A stretch of DNA of 64,000 bases, taken from assembly GCF_000156335.1 (NCBI RefSeq), contig NZ_DS999213.1, positions 378,400 through 442,399 on the forward strand, read 5' to 3'. Below, in pieces: positions 35,345 to 44,449 of this stretch (the stretch's first letter is position 1; every line of letters starts with the position of its first letter). The notes below the pieces were generated by a model. The model saw only the letters and a list, made by a program, of their open reading frames with translations. It did no database searches and was not told the origin of the DNA. The DNA comes from Roseobacter sp. GAI101. Its GTDB lineage: Bacteria; Pseudomonadota; Alphaproteobacteria; Rhodobacterales; Rhodobacteraceae. The translations under genes and the position numbers were made by a program.

Positions 35345-36131
35345 TACGCTCGTGAATGAGGACCAGAGCGCGGTCGCCGAACGGTTGGCCGCCGAGGCGC
35401 TGATTGTCGATGTCGATGGGTTCGAAGGCCCGCTTGACCTGCTGTTGACGCTGAGCCGCACGCAAAAGGTCGACCTGCGCAAAATTTCGGTGCTGCAACT
35501 GGCGCGGCAATATCTGATGTTTGTGGAACGGGCCAAGGCGCTGCGGCTGGAACTGGCGGCGGACTATCTTGTGATGGCGGCCTGGCTTGCATTCTTGAAA
35601 TCGCGGCTGCTGCTGCCCCCCGATCCCACCGAGGAAGGCCCCACGGGTGAGGAGCTGGCCGCACATCTGGCGTTTCAGCTTGAACGGTTGCAGGCGATGC
35701 GCGACGCTGCGGCGCGGCTGATGGCGCGCGACCAACTGGGCCGCGATTTCTTTGCACGCGGCCAGACCCAAGAGGTCAAGCGCACCCGCCGTGTCACCTA
35801 CAGCGCGACGTTGCTGGACCTGATGCAAGGCTACGCCCGCATTCGAACCCGTGACGATTTCCGCCCCTTCGTGATGGACCGCGAAAAGGTCTTTACGATG
35901 GAACAGGCGTTGGAACGGATGCGCGGTCTGATCGGGTTTGCCGGCGATTGGGGTGATCTGACCGGCTATCTGCCTGAAGGCTGGGACGGCGATCCGGTGA
36001 TGCGCCGGTCGGCGACAGCGGCGACCTTTGCGGCTTCGCTCGAGTTGGTGAAAGAGGGTCATCTGGACATCAGACAGACAGGGCTGTTTGCCCCGATCGA
36101 ATTGCGAAAAAGGGTTGAAGAGCGTGGCTGA
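35337..36131 (+). CDS. scpA: Segregation and condensation protein A
   Basis: A 264-aa kleisin. The N-terminal block VDGFEGPLDLLLTLSRTQKVDLRKISVLQLARQYL is diagnostic, and KSRLLLPP marks the usual motif near residue 100. ScpA links Smc heads together with ScpB. Start ATG 35337 lies within the end of nagZ; the stop overlaps the GTG start of scpB. Confidence 0.92.
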   Translation: MADTLVNEDQSAVAERLAAEALIVDVDGFEGPLDLLLTLSRTQKVDLRKISVLQLARQYLMFVERAKALRLELAADYLVMAAWLAFLKSRLLLPPDPTEEGPTGEELAAHLAFQLERLQAMRDAAARLMARDQLGRDFFARGQTQEVKRTRRVTYSATLLDLMQGYARIRTRDDFRPFVMDREKVFTMEQALERMRGLIGFAGDWGDLTGYLPEGWDGDPVMRRSATAATFAASLELVKEGHLDIRQTGLFAPIELRKRVEERG

Positions 36132-36780
36132 ACCAGTTGAAGATAAAGAAGAAAGCCTGTTCAGCGCCCCACCCATGGCCGAGCAGGAACGGATGCTGGA
36201 AGCAATCCTGTTTGCCACGTCCGAGCCGATCACCCTGCGCGACATCGCAGCGCGACTGCCGCATGGCTGCGACCCCGCCGAGGCGATGGTATACCTGCGC
36301 AAACGGTACGAGGGGCGCGGCGTGCAGGTTGTGAAGGTGGATGACGCCTATGCCATGCGAACGGCCGCCGACCTTGGCTATTTGATGCAAAAAGAGACCG
36401 TCGAGGTTCGAAAACTGTCGCGCGCGGCCATCGAAACCCTCGCGATCATCGCCTATCACCAACCCGCCACACGGGCCGAGATTGAAGAAATCCGGGGCGT
36501 ATCGGTATCGCGGGGCACGCTGGACCAGCTGCTGGAACTTGAATGGATCCGCTTTGGCCGGCGCAAGATGACACCGGGGCGGCCTGTGACTTTTGTCGTG
36601 ACGCAAGAATTTCTTGCGCATTTCGGCCTGGAAACGCCGCGCGACCTGCCTGGCCTGAAAGAACTGCGATCTGCCGGATTGCTGGAAAGCCGACCCGCCT
36701 TTGGGACGATCCCGATGCTGGACGGCGAAGAGGACGAAGAAGAAGCGACTGAGGGTCAAAGCGAGTTGTTCGAAGATTAA
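36124..36780 (+). CDS. scpB: Segregation and condensation protein B
   Basis: A 218-aa tandem winged-helix protein (domains about 20-95 and 100-185). LEAILFATSEPITLRDIA and RAAIETLAIIAYHQPATRAEIEEIRGVS are family hallmarks. GTG 36124, overlapping scpA by 8 bases, is the likely start; an in-frame ATG further upstream lies within scpA. The acidic tail (EEDEEEATEGQSELFED) is common in this group. Confidence 0.9.
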   Translation: MAEPVEDKEESLFSAPPMAEQERMLEAILFATSEPITLRDIAARLPHGCDPAEAMVYLRKRYEGRGVQVVKVDDAYAMRTAADLGYLMQKETVEVRKLSRAAIETLAIIAYHQPATRAEIEEIRGVSVSRGTLDQLLELEWIRFGRRKMTPGRPVTFVVTQEFLAHFGLETPRDLPGLKELRSAGLLESRPAFGTIPMLDGEEDEEEATEGQSELFED

Positions 36781-36863
36781 TTGGCAAACGGGCCTGAAAA
36801 ATGCCGTATTACTTCTATATTGAAGAGAAGAAGTAAAATTCCACGTGCCAACCGAGGTGAAAA

Positions 36864-37094
36864 ATGAACCAGATTGTAAATATGATCATGCGCCGTGTGA
36901 TGGGCCGGTTGATCAATAAAGGTGTCGATTTCGGCTTTCACCAAGCGTCTAAAATCGGCAAGGGCAAGAATGGTGCAACGCAGCAGCCAGCCGTATCCCC
37001 CGAAGAGGAAACACGGCGCGAGCATGCCGGGCGTGAGCAGGGGAAGCAATCACGCCAGATGTTGAAGAACATGCGGCGTTTGAACAGGTTTTAA
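36864..37094 (+). CDS. Conserved-looking small basic protein, function unknown
   Basis: A 76-aa protein. An amphipathic/hydrophobic N-terminal helix (MNQIVNMIMRRVMGRLINKG) is followed by a charged segment (EEETRREHAGREQGK) and the basic end QSRQMLKNMRRLNRF. I recognise this as the type of short protein seen after scpB in Rhodobacterales but know no function. CGAGGTG precedes the ATG. Codon use is normal, and the gene is separated from scpB by an AT-rich 83-bp gap that may hold a promoter. Confidence 0.72.
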   Translation: MNQIVNMIMRRVMGRLINKGVDFGFHQASKIGKGKNGATQQPAVSPEEETRREHAGREQGKQSRQMLKNMRRLNRF

Positions 37095-37100
37095 GCCTCG

Positions 37101-37158
37101 TCAGGGGGCGCTGCCCCCCGCCCTGACGGGCGTCCCCCGGGATATTTAAGAGCCAGAG
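37101..37158. repeat. Dispersed repeat A, copy 3 (inverted)
   Basis: It contains CCCCCGGGATATTTAAGAGC then CAGAG, the reverse complement of the copy 1/2 core, preceded by nested G/C hairpins (CAGGGGGCG/CGCCCTG type). It lies 6 bases after the small gene and 17 before the end of dcd, again between convergent genes. Confidence 0.72.
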
Positions 37159-37175
37159 ATGCGAGGCATCAAATG

Positions 37176-38255
37176 TCAGGCTGGCGAGCGGAAATGCTTG
37201 CTGAGCTTGAGCCCCTGACCTTGATAGTTTGACGCAATGCCAGCGCCATAGAGCTGCGTGGGCACGTGCGCCATTTTCTCGTAGACGAGGCGACCCACGA
37301 CCTGACCGTGTTCCAGTACGAAGGGAGCTTCGTGGCAGCGAACTTCGAGGACGCCGCGTGAGCCTGCACCGCCGGAGGATGCGTGACCAAAGCCGGGATC
37401 AAAGAAGCCTGCATAATGCACGCGGAATTCACCCACCATGGCAAGGTAGGGGGCCATTTCGGCGGCGTATTCGGGCGGGATCGTGACGGCCTCGCGGCTT
37501 ACCAGAATGTAGAAGGCACCGGGATCAAGGATGATCTGGCCATTGTCGCTGTGGACTTCTTCCCAATAGTCGGCGGGGTTATAGAAGCCGATGTTATCCA
37601 GATCGATCAAGCCTGTGTGGGGTTTGGCGCGGTATCCCACAAGCGTTGAGCCGGGCAGGCGCAAGTCAACGGAGAAGCCAAGCCCGTCGTCGATGACAGC
37701 ATCCCCATCCACCAGCGGCGTGATGGCATGCAGCGCGCGAAGGGCGTCATCGTCTAATGAGGCATCCCCGGTGGAGAAACGGATCTGATTGAGCCGCATG
37801 CCGGGGCGCACCAGAATCGAGAAGGACCTGGGACAGATTTCAGCGTAGAGCGGGCCTGCATAGCCCGGCGCAATGCGGTCAAATTCGGTGCCGCCATCGG
37901 TGATCGTGCGGGTCAGCAGGTCAAGCCTGCCGGTGGAGCTTTTGGCATTGGCAACGGCTGAGATGTCGGCGGGCAGGGACAACGATTCCATCAACGGGAC
38001 AACGTAGACGCAGCCTTTTTCCAGCACGGCACCTTTGGTCAGATCGACGCGGTGCATTTCGAATTCAGTCAAGCGGTCAGAGACCTTTGCACCGTGTCCC
38101 GCCAGAAAAGAGGCGCGCACCCGGTAGGCAACGGTGCCCAAACGCAGATCGAGGCTGGCAGGTTGAATTTGCGCGGTATCAACGGCGGGCGATCCGATGA
38201 TCTGGCCTGCGCCGATCATTTCACTGATTTGCTGGTTCGGGATTACACCGCCCAT
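37176..38255 (-). CDS. dcd: 2'-deoxycytidine 5'-triphosphate deaminase, long form
   Basis: A 359-aa protein, about twice the length of E. coli Dcd. It contains two dUTPase-fold modules: PASLDLRLGTVAYRV near the N-terminus and a second with VEFRVHYAGFFDPGFGHA-type sequence (AEMAPYLAMVGEFRVHYAG). The long form is typical of alphaproteobacteria and deaminates dCTP to dUTP. Start ATG 38255 follows AAAGG; the earlier in-frame ATG at 38276 is less supported. The single gene is followed by repeat A. Confidence 0.87.
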   Translation of the reverse strand: MGGVIPNQQISEMIGAGQIIGSPAVDTAQIQPASLDLRLGTVAYRVRASFLAGHGAKVSDRLTEFEMHRVDLTKGAVLEKGCVYVVPLMESLSLPADISAVANAKSSTGRLDLLTRTITDGGTEFDRIAPGYAGPLYAEICPRSFSILVRPGMRLNQIRFSTGDASLDDDALRALHAITPLVDGDAVIDDGLGFSVDLRLPGSTLVGYRAKPHTGLIDLDNIGFYNPADYWEEVHSDNGQIILDPGAFYILVSREAVTIPPEYAAEMAPYLAMVGEFRVHYAGFFDPGFGHASSGGAGSRGVLEVRCHEAPFVLEHGQVVGRLVYEKMAHVPTQLYGAGIASNYQGQGLKLSKHFRSPA

Positions 38256-38319
38256 GGCTGGACCTTTCAAATGCAAACGCCCACACCGTGAAAGGCGCGG
38301 GCGTTTGTTTTATGTCGGT

Positions 38320-38396
38320 TGGTCGGGCTAGCAGGACTCGAACCTGCGACCTTCCGTCCCCCAGACGGACGCGCTACCAGGCTGCGCCATAGCCCG
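38320..38396 (-). tRNA. tRNA-Pro (anticodon GGG)
   Basis: On the minus strand CGGGCTA (acceptor 5') pairs with TAGCCCG, followed by discriminator A and an encoded CCA. The D arm is GCGCAGCCTGGTAGCGC, the anticodon stem TCCGT/ACGGA encloses loop CTGGGGG (anticodon GGG), and the T arm carries GGTTCGAGTCC. Total 77 nt. It lies 69 bases downstream of the merR-type gene in the same direction. Confidence 0.95.
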
Positions 38397-38465
38397 ACAT
38401 GAGGCGTTTCATACCTGATAATCACGGGTGCGCAAGGGGGAATTGCCGCAAAGCGCATCGGGAAT

Positions 38466-39587
38466 TCAGTCTTTTGCCGAAGGACTGTGATCAGCGGGCA
38501 TGGAATCGTGCATGGCCTGCAGACGCGCCAGTACGGGAGCGATTTTCCGGGCTGAGTCTGGCGATACGCGTTTGCATGTCAGCATGGATGCAAGACCGGT
38601 TGGGGCGGGGGACATATCCGCTTCGCTTGGTATCGGGGGCAGGTCGATTACCCGGGGTTTCGGAGCGGCGGCTGGGGGTTCCTGTTTCGGCGCGGGGGTG
38701 GTGTTGTGTGTTGCGCTGATTTGTTCCGGTGCAGGGCGGCGCAGGAATTTCGGGGTGTCAGTTGCGGTGTCACTGGTGTCTTGATCAGGCTCGGGTGATG
38801 CTATCTGCTGAACCGGCTCAGGTTCTTGAGTGGCGGCATCGGGGGCGATGTCAGCTTTCGCGTTATCTGCCTCTGTCGTTGGGGCAGTTTTTGAAGAATC
38901 ACTCGCTGGGGGCGTTTGCGTCTCTGGCGCTAGCGTGTCGGCATTGCTTGTTTCAGCGGCCTCGGTGTCGGCGGGGGCCGTGGGTTCGTCAATCGCTTGG
39001 GGCGGCGCTGCCAATCTGTCCTCAGCCTCGACAGGGGGCGTAGCGATTGTTTGCGGAGGCGGAGAGGGCAGCACATCCTGGTCCGGATCAGCGGTTTCTT
39101 CAATCTCCGGTTCTGTGAGCGTGCTTTGGTCCTTTGCAGTCATATCAGGCTGCGTGTTTTCGGAGACTTTATCAGCGCGTGAGGCTTCAAAGGGGAGAAC
39201 GACGCTTTCAGCAACCGGTTCTTTTACATCAACCGTTGTGACTTTCGCGGCGGAAGCGGGCATGTCGATCATGTCCTGATCGTTCTGGTTCAGGTCGGCC
39301 TGTGTCACTTCGTCCAAGGGGGCGGAAAGGGCGGCGACATGGCTCATGCCTTCTTCGCGCAAGATCTTCTGTACGCCTTTGATGGTAAGGCCATCATCAT
39401 GCAGCAAGCGTTTGATTCCGCCCAGCAAAAGCATATCGGCGGGGCGGTAATACCGCCTGCCGCCAGCCCGCTTGATCGGTTTGACTTGGGTAAACTTACT
39501 TTCCCAAAACCGCAGCACGTGCGCCTGGATTTCAAGCCAATCTGCTACTTCGGAAATTGTTCGGAACGCATCCGCAGATTTGGCCAT
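38466..39587 (-). CDS. MerR-family regulator with long disordered C-terminal tail
   Basis: A 373-aa protein. The first 85 residues are a MerR HTH ([59 protein letters not shown]). About 230 following residues are Pro/Glu/Ala/Thr-rich and probably disordered, ending in a short ordered block ([19 protein letters not shown]). No effector-binding Cys set is visible. It follows ihfA by 4 bases, a conserved rhodobacteral arrangement. Target genes are unknown. The tail looks fast-evolving. Confidence 0.85.
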   Translation of the reverse strand: MAKSADAFRTISEVADWLEIQAHVLRFWESKFTQVKPIKRAGGRRYYRPADMLLLGGIKRLLHDDGLTIKGVQKILREEGMSHVAALSAPLDEVTQADLNQNDQDMIDMPASAAKVTTVDVKEPVAESVVLPFEASRADKVSENTQPDMTAKDQSTLTEPEIEETADPDQDVLPSPPPQTIATPPVEAEDRLAAPPQAIDEPTAPADTEAAETSNADTLAPETQTPPASDSSKTAPTTEADNAKADIAPDAATQEPEPVQQIASPEPDQDTSDTATDTPKFLRRPAPEQISATHNTTPAPKQEPPAAAPKPRVIDLPPIPSEADMSPAPTGLASMLTCKRVSPDSARKIAPVLARLQAMHDSMPADHSPSAKD

Positions 39588-39591
39588 CAGT

Positions 39592-39906
39592 TTAACGCTT
39601 GTTGCCGTCGGCAACGCGGTCCTTCATCAAATGGGAGGGGCGGAAGGTCAGCACACGGCGCGGATTGATCGGGACTTCTTCGCCGGTTTTCGGGTTACGG
39701 CCAACACGGGCAGATTTTTCCCGAACCGAGAACGTCCCGAATGAGGAAATCTTGACCTGCTCTCCCTGAACCAATGCATCGGACATGTGATCCAGCACGG
39801 ATTCCACCAATTGCGCGCTTTCATTTCTGGAAAGACCCACTTCGCGAAACACAGCTTCGCTCAGATCCATCCGCGTCAAGGTCTTGTCGGCCATCACATC
39901 CCCCAT
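39592..39906 (-). CDS. ihfA: Integration host factor alpha subunit
   Basis: A 104-aa HU/IHF protein. [32 protein letters not shown] forms the dimer part, and [23 protein letters not shown] the DNA-binding arms. IHF bends DNA at many promoters. GGAGG lies 8 bases before ATG 39906, so this start is taken; ATG 39894 ([10 protein letters not shown]) is the start seen in most relatives and has its own weaker GGGGG. It is cotranscribed with fabH-plsX upstream and the merR-type gene downstream. Confidence 0.9.
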   Translation of the reverse strand: MGDVMADKTLTRMDLSEAVFREVGLSRNESAQLVESVLDHMSDALVQGEQVKISSFGTFSVREKSARVGRNPKTGEEVPINPRRVLTFRPSHLMKDRVADGNKR

Positions 39907-39993
39907 GTTTATTTCCTCCAACATAGGCTGCCACGTTTTTGCAAGTCAATAACTATGGACTGTAAGGTCCTGTTTGCGCGACAAAAAGCAGTT

Positions 39994-40965
39994 TTACCAG
40001 CGCAGAACGACAGCACCCCAAGCCAAACCGCCGCCGATGGCCTCGGTAACGAGCAGGTCGCCTTTTTTGATCTGGCCGCGTTCCTGACCGACCGAAAGCG
40101 CCAGCGGAATCGACGCCGCAGAGGTGTTTCCATGGTCTTGCACGGTCACGACGACCTGATCCATAGACAGGTTCAATTTCTTGGCAGTGCCTTGAATAAT
40201 ACGGATATTTGCCTGATGCGGTACGACCCAGTCGATGTCGTCCGCCGTTACGCCGGCGCGGTCCATCGCGGTGGTCGCGGTCGAGGCGAGCTTTTCAACC
40301 GCATGGCGGAAAACCTGATTGCCCTGCATGCGCAGATACCCGGTTGTGCCGGTGCTGACGCCGCCGTCGACATAAAGCAGATCGCGGTAGCGTCCGTCGG
40401 AATTCAGATCGGTTGACAGGACTCCGCGATCCTCGGGCGTACCGGTGCCCTCTTGCGCTTCCAGCAGCAATGCGCCCGCGCCATCGCCGAACAGAACGCT
40501 TGTGCTGCGGTCGGTCCAGTCCATGATCTTGCTGAATGTTTCCGCCCCGATGACCAAGACCCGCTTGGCCTGACCTGAAACGATCAGGGCATTGGCGTTG
40601 GACAGGGCAAAGATGAACCCGGCGCAGACAGCCTGCACGTCAAAGGCAAAGCCGTTTTCCATGCCAAGCTGCGCCTGCACCATGGTTGCAGCGGATGGAA
40701 AGGTCAGATCGGCGGTAGAGGTCGCCAGAATGATCGCGTCGACATCGGCCGGGGTCTTGCCGGCCTGTGCCAGCGCCGCAAGGGCTGCGGCTGTTGCCAT
40801 GGTTGACGTTGTTTCATCGCCAGAGACGAAATGACGCCGTTCGATCCCCGATCGGGACCTGATCCAGGCATCATCCGTATCAATCTTGCCTTCGAATTCG
40901 GCATTTTCCACGACACGTTCAGGCAAGTAATGCCCCGCACCAATTACAACTGCCCGTAAGGTCAT
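39994..40965 (-). CDS. fabH: 3-oxoacyl-ACP synthase III
   Basis: A 323-aa condensing enzyme. The nucleophile Cys is in AVCAGFIFALSNANAL, His in VPHQANIRII and Asn in HGNTSAASIPLAL, the FabH triad. It starts fatty acid synthesis from acetyl-CoA and malonyl-ACP. Its ATG overlaps the plsX stop by 4 bases, the usual phospholipid/fatty-acid coupling. Confidence 0.94.
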   Translation of the reverse strand: MTLRAVVIGAGHYLPERVVENAEFEGKIDTDDAWIRSRSGIERRHFVSGDETTSTMATAAALAALAQAGKTPADVDAIILATSTADLTFPSAATMVQAQLGMENGFAFDVQAVCAGFIFALSNANALIVSGQAKRVLVIGAETFSKIMDWTDRSTSVLFGDGAGALLLEAQEGTGTPEDRGVLSTDLNSDGRYRDLLYVDGGVSTGTTGYLRMQGNQVFRHAVEKLASTATTAMDRAGVTADDIDWVVPHQANIRIIQGTAKKLNLSMDQVVVTVQDHGNTSAASIPLALSVGQERGQIKKGDLLVTEAIGGGLAWGAVVLRW

Positions 40966-42038
40966 TTTTCGGTCTCTTTCACCGGAGCGGCTGCTGCAAC
41001 ACGCGCCGCCAACCGGTTGGTAAATTCACTTTCCGCAAGGCGCGCGGCCAGTTTGATGGCCGAGGATACGCCGGTTGCATCGGCCGCACCATGGGATTTT
41101 ACGACTGTGCCATTGAGGCCCAGAAAGACGCCGCCATTCACACGGCGCGGGTCAAAGCGCTTGCTGACCCGACGCAACGATGAATATGCCAGCACCGACG
41201 CCATACGCGACCAGATCGAATTCTTGAAGGCGGTGCGCAGACCGCCGCTGATCAAGGTCGCGGTGCCTTCGCCGGTCTTGATTGCGATGTTGCCGGTAAA
41301 GCCATCGGTGACGATCACGTCAGCCACGTCGCCCGCGATATCGCCGCCTTCGACAAAACCGACGAAATCGAATTCGGCATCGTCGGCGGCGTCGCGAATC
41401 AGCTCATGGGCTTCTTTCAGTTCGGCGCGGCCTTTGTGTTCTTCGGTTCCGACATTCAACAAGCCGACGCGGGGCCGTCTGATGTCCATCCCGTTGCGCG
41501 CGTAGGAATTGCCCATCAGCGCGTATCGCAACAGGTCGTCGGCATCGGCGCGCACATCGGCACCGACATCCAGCAAGACGTTGAAGCCCTGGGGATTCGT
41601 TGACGGGTAGAGCACCGCAATCGCGGGACGGTTCACGCCAGGCAGCTTTTTCAGGCGGATCATCGACAGCGCCATCAGCGCGCCGGTGTTGCCGCAACTG
41701 ACGGCAACCGACGCCTCGTGGGACCGCACAGATTCAATCGCAGACCACATCGACGTATCTTTGCCGTTGCGCACGACGTTGCTGGGCTTGTCGTCCATGG
41801 TGACGACGCCTTGTGCATCGCGCACAGTGCAACGACCCCGCAATTCGGGGCGCTTGGCCACTAATGGTTCAAGCGTCCCGGCGGGGCCGTGCAGGACAAA
41901 ACTAATGTCCGGATTTTTCGCCGCAGATTCAGCACACCCGGCAACTACGATTGCCGGGCCCTGATCGCCCCCCATTGCGTCAACTGAAATGACGGTACGC
42001 TGAGCTTTCGCTTGAGCCTGATCGGACGTGGCCGTCAT
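40962..42038 (-). CDS. plsX: Phosphate acyltransferase
   Basis: A 358-aa protein beginning with the family block ISVDAMGGDQGPAIVV and containing SCGNTGALMALS, LNVGTEEHKG and DGFTGNIAIKTGEG. PlsX converts acyl-ACP to acyl phosphate for phospholipid synthesis. It lies between rpmF (41 bp) and fabH (overlap), the standard order. The C-terminal VAAAAPVKETEK is a dispensable-looking extension. Confidence 0.94.
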   Translation of the reverse strand: MTATSDQAQAKAQRTVISVDAMGGDQGPAIVVAGCAESAAKNPDISFVLHGPAGTLEPLVAKRPELRGRCTVRDAQGVVTMDDKPSNVVRNGKDTSMWSAIESVRSHEASVAVSCGNTGALMALSMIRLKKLPGVNRPAIAVLYPSTNPQGFNVLLDVGADVRADADDLLRYALMGNSYARNGMDIRRPRVGLLNVGTEEHKGRAELKEAHELIRDAADDAEFDFVGFVEGGDIAGDVADVIVTDGFTGNIAIKTGEGTATLISGGLRTAFKNSIWSRMASVLAYSSLRRVSKRFDPRRVNGGVFLGLNGTVVKSHGAADATGVSSAIKLAARLAESEFTNRLAARVAAAAPVKETEK

Positions 42039-42079
42039 CTTTTGCGAAGCCTCTTTATGCTGCGGTTGACTGGATCAGC

Positions 42080-42286
42080 TTACGCTGCGTCTTCGTCGAG
42101 GTCGACTTCTTCGGCCATCGCGACAACTTCGTTGTCATCATAGTGGCCGCAAGCAGCACAAATGTGGTGTGGGCGCTTCAGCTCACCACAGTTTGGGCAT
42201 TCGTTAGGGTTCGCAGCGGACAGCGAATCGTGCGCGCGGCGGTTGTTGCGACGCGATTTGGAAACTTTATTCTGTTGGACAGCCAT
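42080..42286 (-). CDS. rpmF: Ribosomal protein L32
   Basis: A 68-aa protein with the basic start [20 protein letters not shown] and a zinc ribbon CPNC-x12-CAAC ([20 protein letters not shown]). The acidic tail [10 protein letters not shown] is found in related bacteria. It is part of the large ribosomal subunit. Gene order yceD-rpmF-plsX is conserved; the gap to yceD is nearly 200 bp, so it may have its own promoter. Confidence 0.95.
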   Translation of the reverse strand: MAVQQNKVSKSRRNNRRAHDSLSAANPNECPNCGELKRPHHICAACGHYDDNEVVAMAEEVDLDEDAA

Positions 42287-42483
42287 ATCTGGTGCCTTTG
42301 CCTTCGGGGTCGTTCAGCGGCATGTAGCCAAAGACGACCGTGTTTCAGATCAACTCCCGGTTTGGGCGTGACGTGCGTTTAGGCCTAAGCCTATCCGATG
42401 TCCAACCTTAATTGGGGTGAGAGGCGCAAAATACTGCTAAACAATGTCGATGCAACCCCGATTTTAAAGCAATTACCTGTGTT

Positions 42484-43035
42484 TTAGTCCTTATCGTCTT
42501 TCAGCGCTTGGCGTAAATCCGCCAAGCCCGCAAAGGGGCGGGCGTCCGCGTCTGTCATCGGGGCGTCGCCAGGCTTGGTATAGACCAGTTCGCCCAGCTC
42601 GGCTCCGTCGGCACGGGGGTATTCGGGCACCTCAAGCGCCAGCGCCTCGATCATCACGACGGCCGGGTCGATCCACGGCGTCAGCGGTTCTGACCTGTCA
42701 TCTTCCGGCATTTCCGCTTCCGGTTCATCCGGTTCGACGTAATCCTTGATGAAAAGCCGCGTGATATCAGCGTCGATGCGGGTCGTGACAGGTTCCAGCG
42801 TGACAACGCAGGGCTGTACGACTGTGGCACCTAGGCGCGCATCCAGCTGCCAATCGGTACGCCCGAGCGCGGTGAGCGTGCCCTGAAAGGATAATCTTCG
42901 TACCGATGTCAGGCCCAGCTCGAGGGCGATTTCGCGCAGTGCCTCGGCGTCAGGGCGCAGGGAAAAAGGTGTTTGCGCATTTTGTGGCAGCTCTGCGACA
43001 CGCAATGCTGTGGGGCTTGGGGGCGTGCGAGACAT
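42484..43035 (-). CDS. yceD: DUF177/YceD-family protein
   Basis: A 183-aa protein of the DUF177 family, recognised by RLSFQGTLTALGRTDWQLDARLGATVVQPCVVTLEPV and by its place before rpmF. The family is linked to 23S rRNA accumulation in bacteria and plastids. The conserved Cys in QPCVVTLEP is present. It is divergent from bamE with 91 bp between, where both promoters must lie. Confidence 0.88.
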   Translation of the reverse strand: MSRTPPSPTALRVAELPQNAQTPFSLRPDAEALREIALELGLTSVRRLSFQGTLTALGRTDWQLDARLGATVVQPCVVTLEPVTTRIDADITRLFIKDYVEPDEPEAEMPEDDRSEPLTPWIDPAVVMIEALALEVPEYPRADGAELGELVYTKPGDAPMTDADARPFAGLADLRQALKDDKD

Positions 43036-43126
43036 GATGTTGTGCTTTCGTTTCTTGAACCATAGGGGCTGCTTGGTGTATGCGAGATAAAAGCCATGAT
43101 CCCTAAGGGCAAGAGGGCACTAAAGA

Positions 43127-43591
43127 ATGCGTAAAGATCGCCATGTCACAAAGACACTGTTTGCTGCCGCTCTTGTTGGGGCTGGTCTGACGCTTGGGGC
43201 CTGCGCGCCGCAATACAAGAACCATGGGTATATCCCGCCTCAGGAAGATCTGGATCAGATCACCGTTGGCCAGGATACGCGCGACACCGTGGCGCAAACC
43301 GTGGGCGTGCCTGCATCGGCGGGACTGCTGACCAATTCCGGCTATTACTATGTCCGGTCGCGGCGCAAGGCCATCGGGTTTCTGGCCCCTCAAGAGGTCG
43401 AGCGCGAGGTCGTCGCCGTTAGCTTCAACGCGCAAGGCGTGGTCGAAAACGTCGAACGCTTCGGGCTTGAGCGTGGCAACGTGATCGAGCTGGACCGCCG
43501 CGTGACCAGTTCATCGGTCAAGGACAGGTCCTTTATCCGTCAGCTTCTGGGAAATATCGGTCGCTTCAACCCGGCAGGGCTTGCGGGCTAG
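43127..43591 (+). CDS. bamE: Outer-membrane lipoprotein of the BamE/SmpA family
   Basis: A 154-aa lipoprotein. The lipobox LTLGAC places the modified Cys at residue 26. The mature part has DQITVGQDTRDTVAQTVGVPA, the BamE signature, and a conserved YYYVRS strand. BamE is a subunit of the outer-membrane beta-barrel assembly machine. Divergent from yceD, a common order in alphaproteobacteria. Confidence 0.9.
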   Translation: MRKDRHVTKTLFAAALVGAGLTLGACAPQYKNHGYIPPQEDLDQITVGQDTRDTVAQTVGVPASAGLLTNSGYYYVRSRRKAIGFLAPQEVEREVVAVSFNAQGVVENVERFGLERGNVIELDRRVTSSSVKDRSFIRQLLGNIGRFNPAGLAG

Positions 43592-43602
43592 GGCCTGCGC
43601 CT

Positions 43603-44364
43603 TTGCACCCCAGGGTGTCACCACAGCAAGGCATTGATGCGCTGTCCCTCATTCGGGGGCGGTACGAGGTGTTCGTGGCGCAGTCCGATCAGGACGTCCA
43701 GGCGGCACAGGCACTGCGGGCGTTTGCATTTGGTCTGGATGTCGCGTTTGATCGTGATGCATTCGATGCCACACAGCATCAGGTTCTTGTGCGTGATCTA
43801 CAGGCCGGAGAGATCGTTTGCTGCTTTCGCACCCGGCTTTTCCTGGGCGCGCAACTGGACCAAAGCTATGCCGCGCAATTCTATGATTTGACGGGTCTGT
43901 CACGCTTTGACGGTCTGATGATGGAGTTGGGGCGTTTCTGCGTGCATCCGGATACCCATGATCCCGATATCGTGCGCATGGCCTGGGCGGCGCTGACGCA
44001 GTTTGTGGATGCACAGGGAATCAAGCTGATGTTCGGGTGTTCGTCTTTTGCGGGCGGGGCGATTGGCGACTATGCCGACTGCTTTGCCCTGCTGCGCGCG
44101 CGCCACCTGGCCCCCGCGCCTTGGCAGCCGGGGGAAAAGGTCCAAGATCCCGTTCGATTCGCGGATCACGCAGGCACGCAACCGGACGTGAAAATGGCCA
44201 TGCTGCGGATGCCGCCATTGCTGCGGACCTATCTGTTGATGGGAGGGTGGGTCAGTGACCATGCGGTGGTCGATCGGCACATGAACACGCTGCATGTTTT
44301 CACCGGGCTTGAGATCGACGCGATCCCTGAGAATCGCAAGCGCCTGTTGCGTGGACTTGGATAA
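43603..44364 (+). CDS. olsB: OlsB-like ornithine acyl-ACP N-acyltransferase
   Basis: A 253-aa GNAT-fold acyltransferase. RGRYEVFVAQSDQDVQAAQALRAFAFG opens the domain, and MELGRFCVHPD and KLMFGCSSFAGG are OlsB hallmarks. OlsB makes lyso-ornithine lipid; an olsA partner is not in the window. The start is uncertain: TTG 43603 is the first in frame after bamE, GTG 43615 is an alternative, and no clear ribosome site decides. It follows bamE by 11 bases and may be cotranscribed. Confidence 0.78.
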   Translation: MHPRVSPQQGIDALSLIRGRYEVFVAQSDQDVQAAQALRAFAFGLDVAFDRDAFDATQHQVLVRDLQAGEIVCCFRTRLFLGAQLDQSYAAQFYDLTGLSRFDGLMMELGRFCVHPDTHDPDIVRMAWAALTQFVDAQGIKLMFGCSSFAGGAIGDYADCFALLRARHLAPAPWQPGEKVQDPVRFADHAGTQPDVKMAMLRMPPLLRTYLLMGGWVSDHAVVDRHMNTLHVFTGLEIDAIPENRKRLLRGLG

Positions 44365-44449
44365 AAGATTCCATGCCTTCGGCGAGGATTTAATACCATT
44401 TGGAATGAGGGTCATTGACCCCGACGCGGTGCAGATATAGCTGGCAGGC

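Noticed and set aside
121..37158. Repeat A family considered as CRISPR or transposon ends
   Set aside because: Copies are single, far apart, without spacers, flanking duplications or a transposase.
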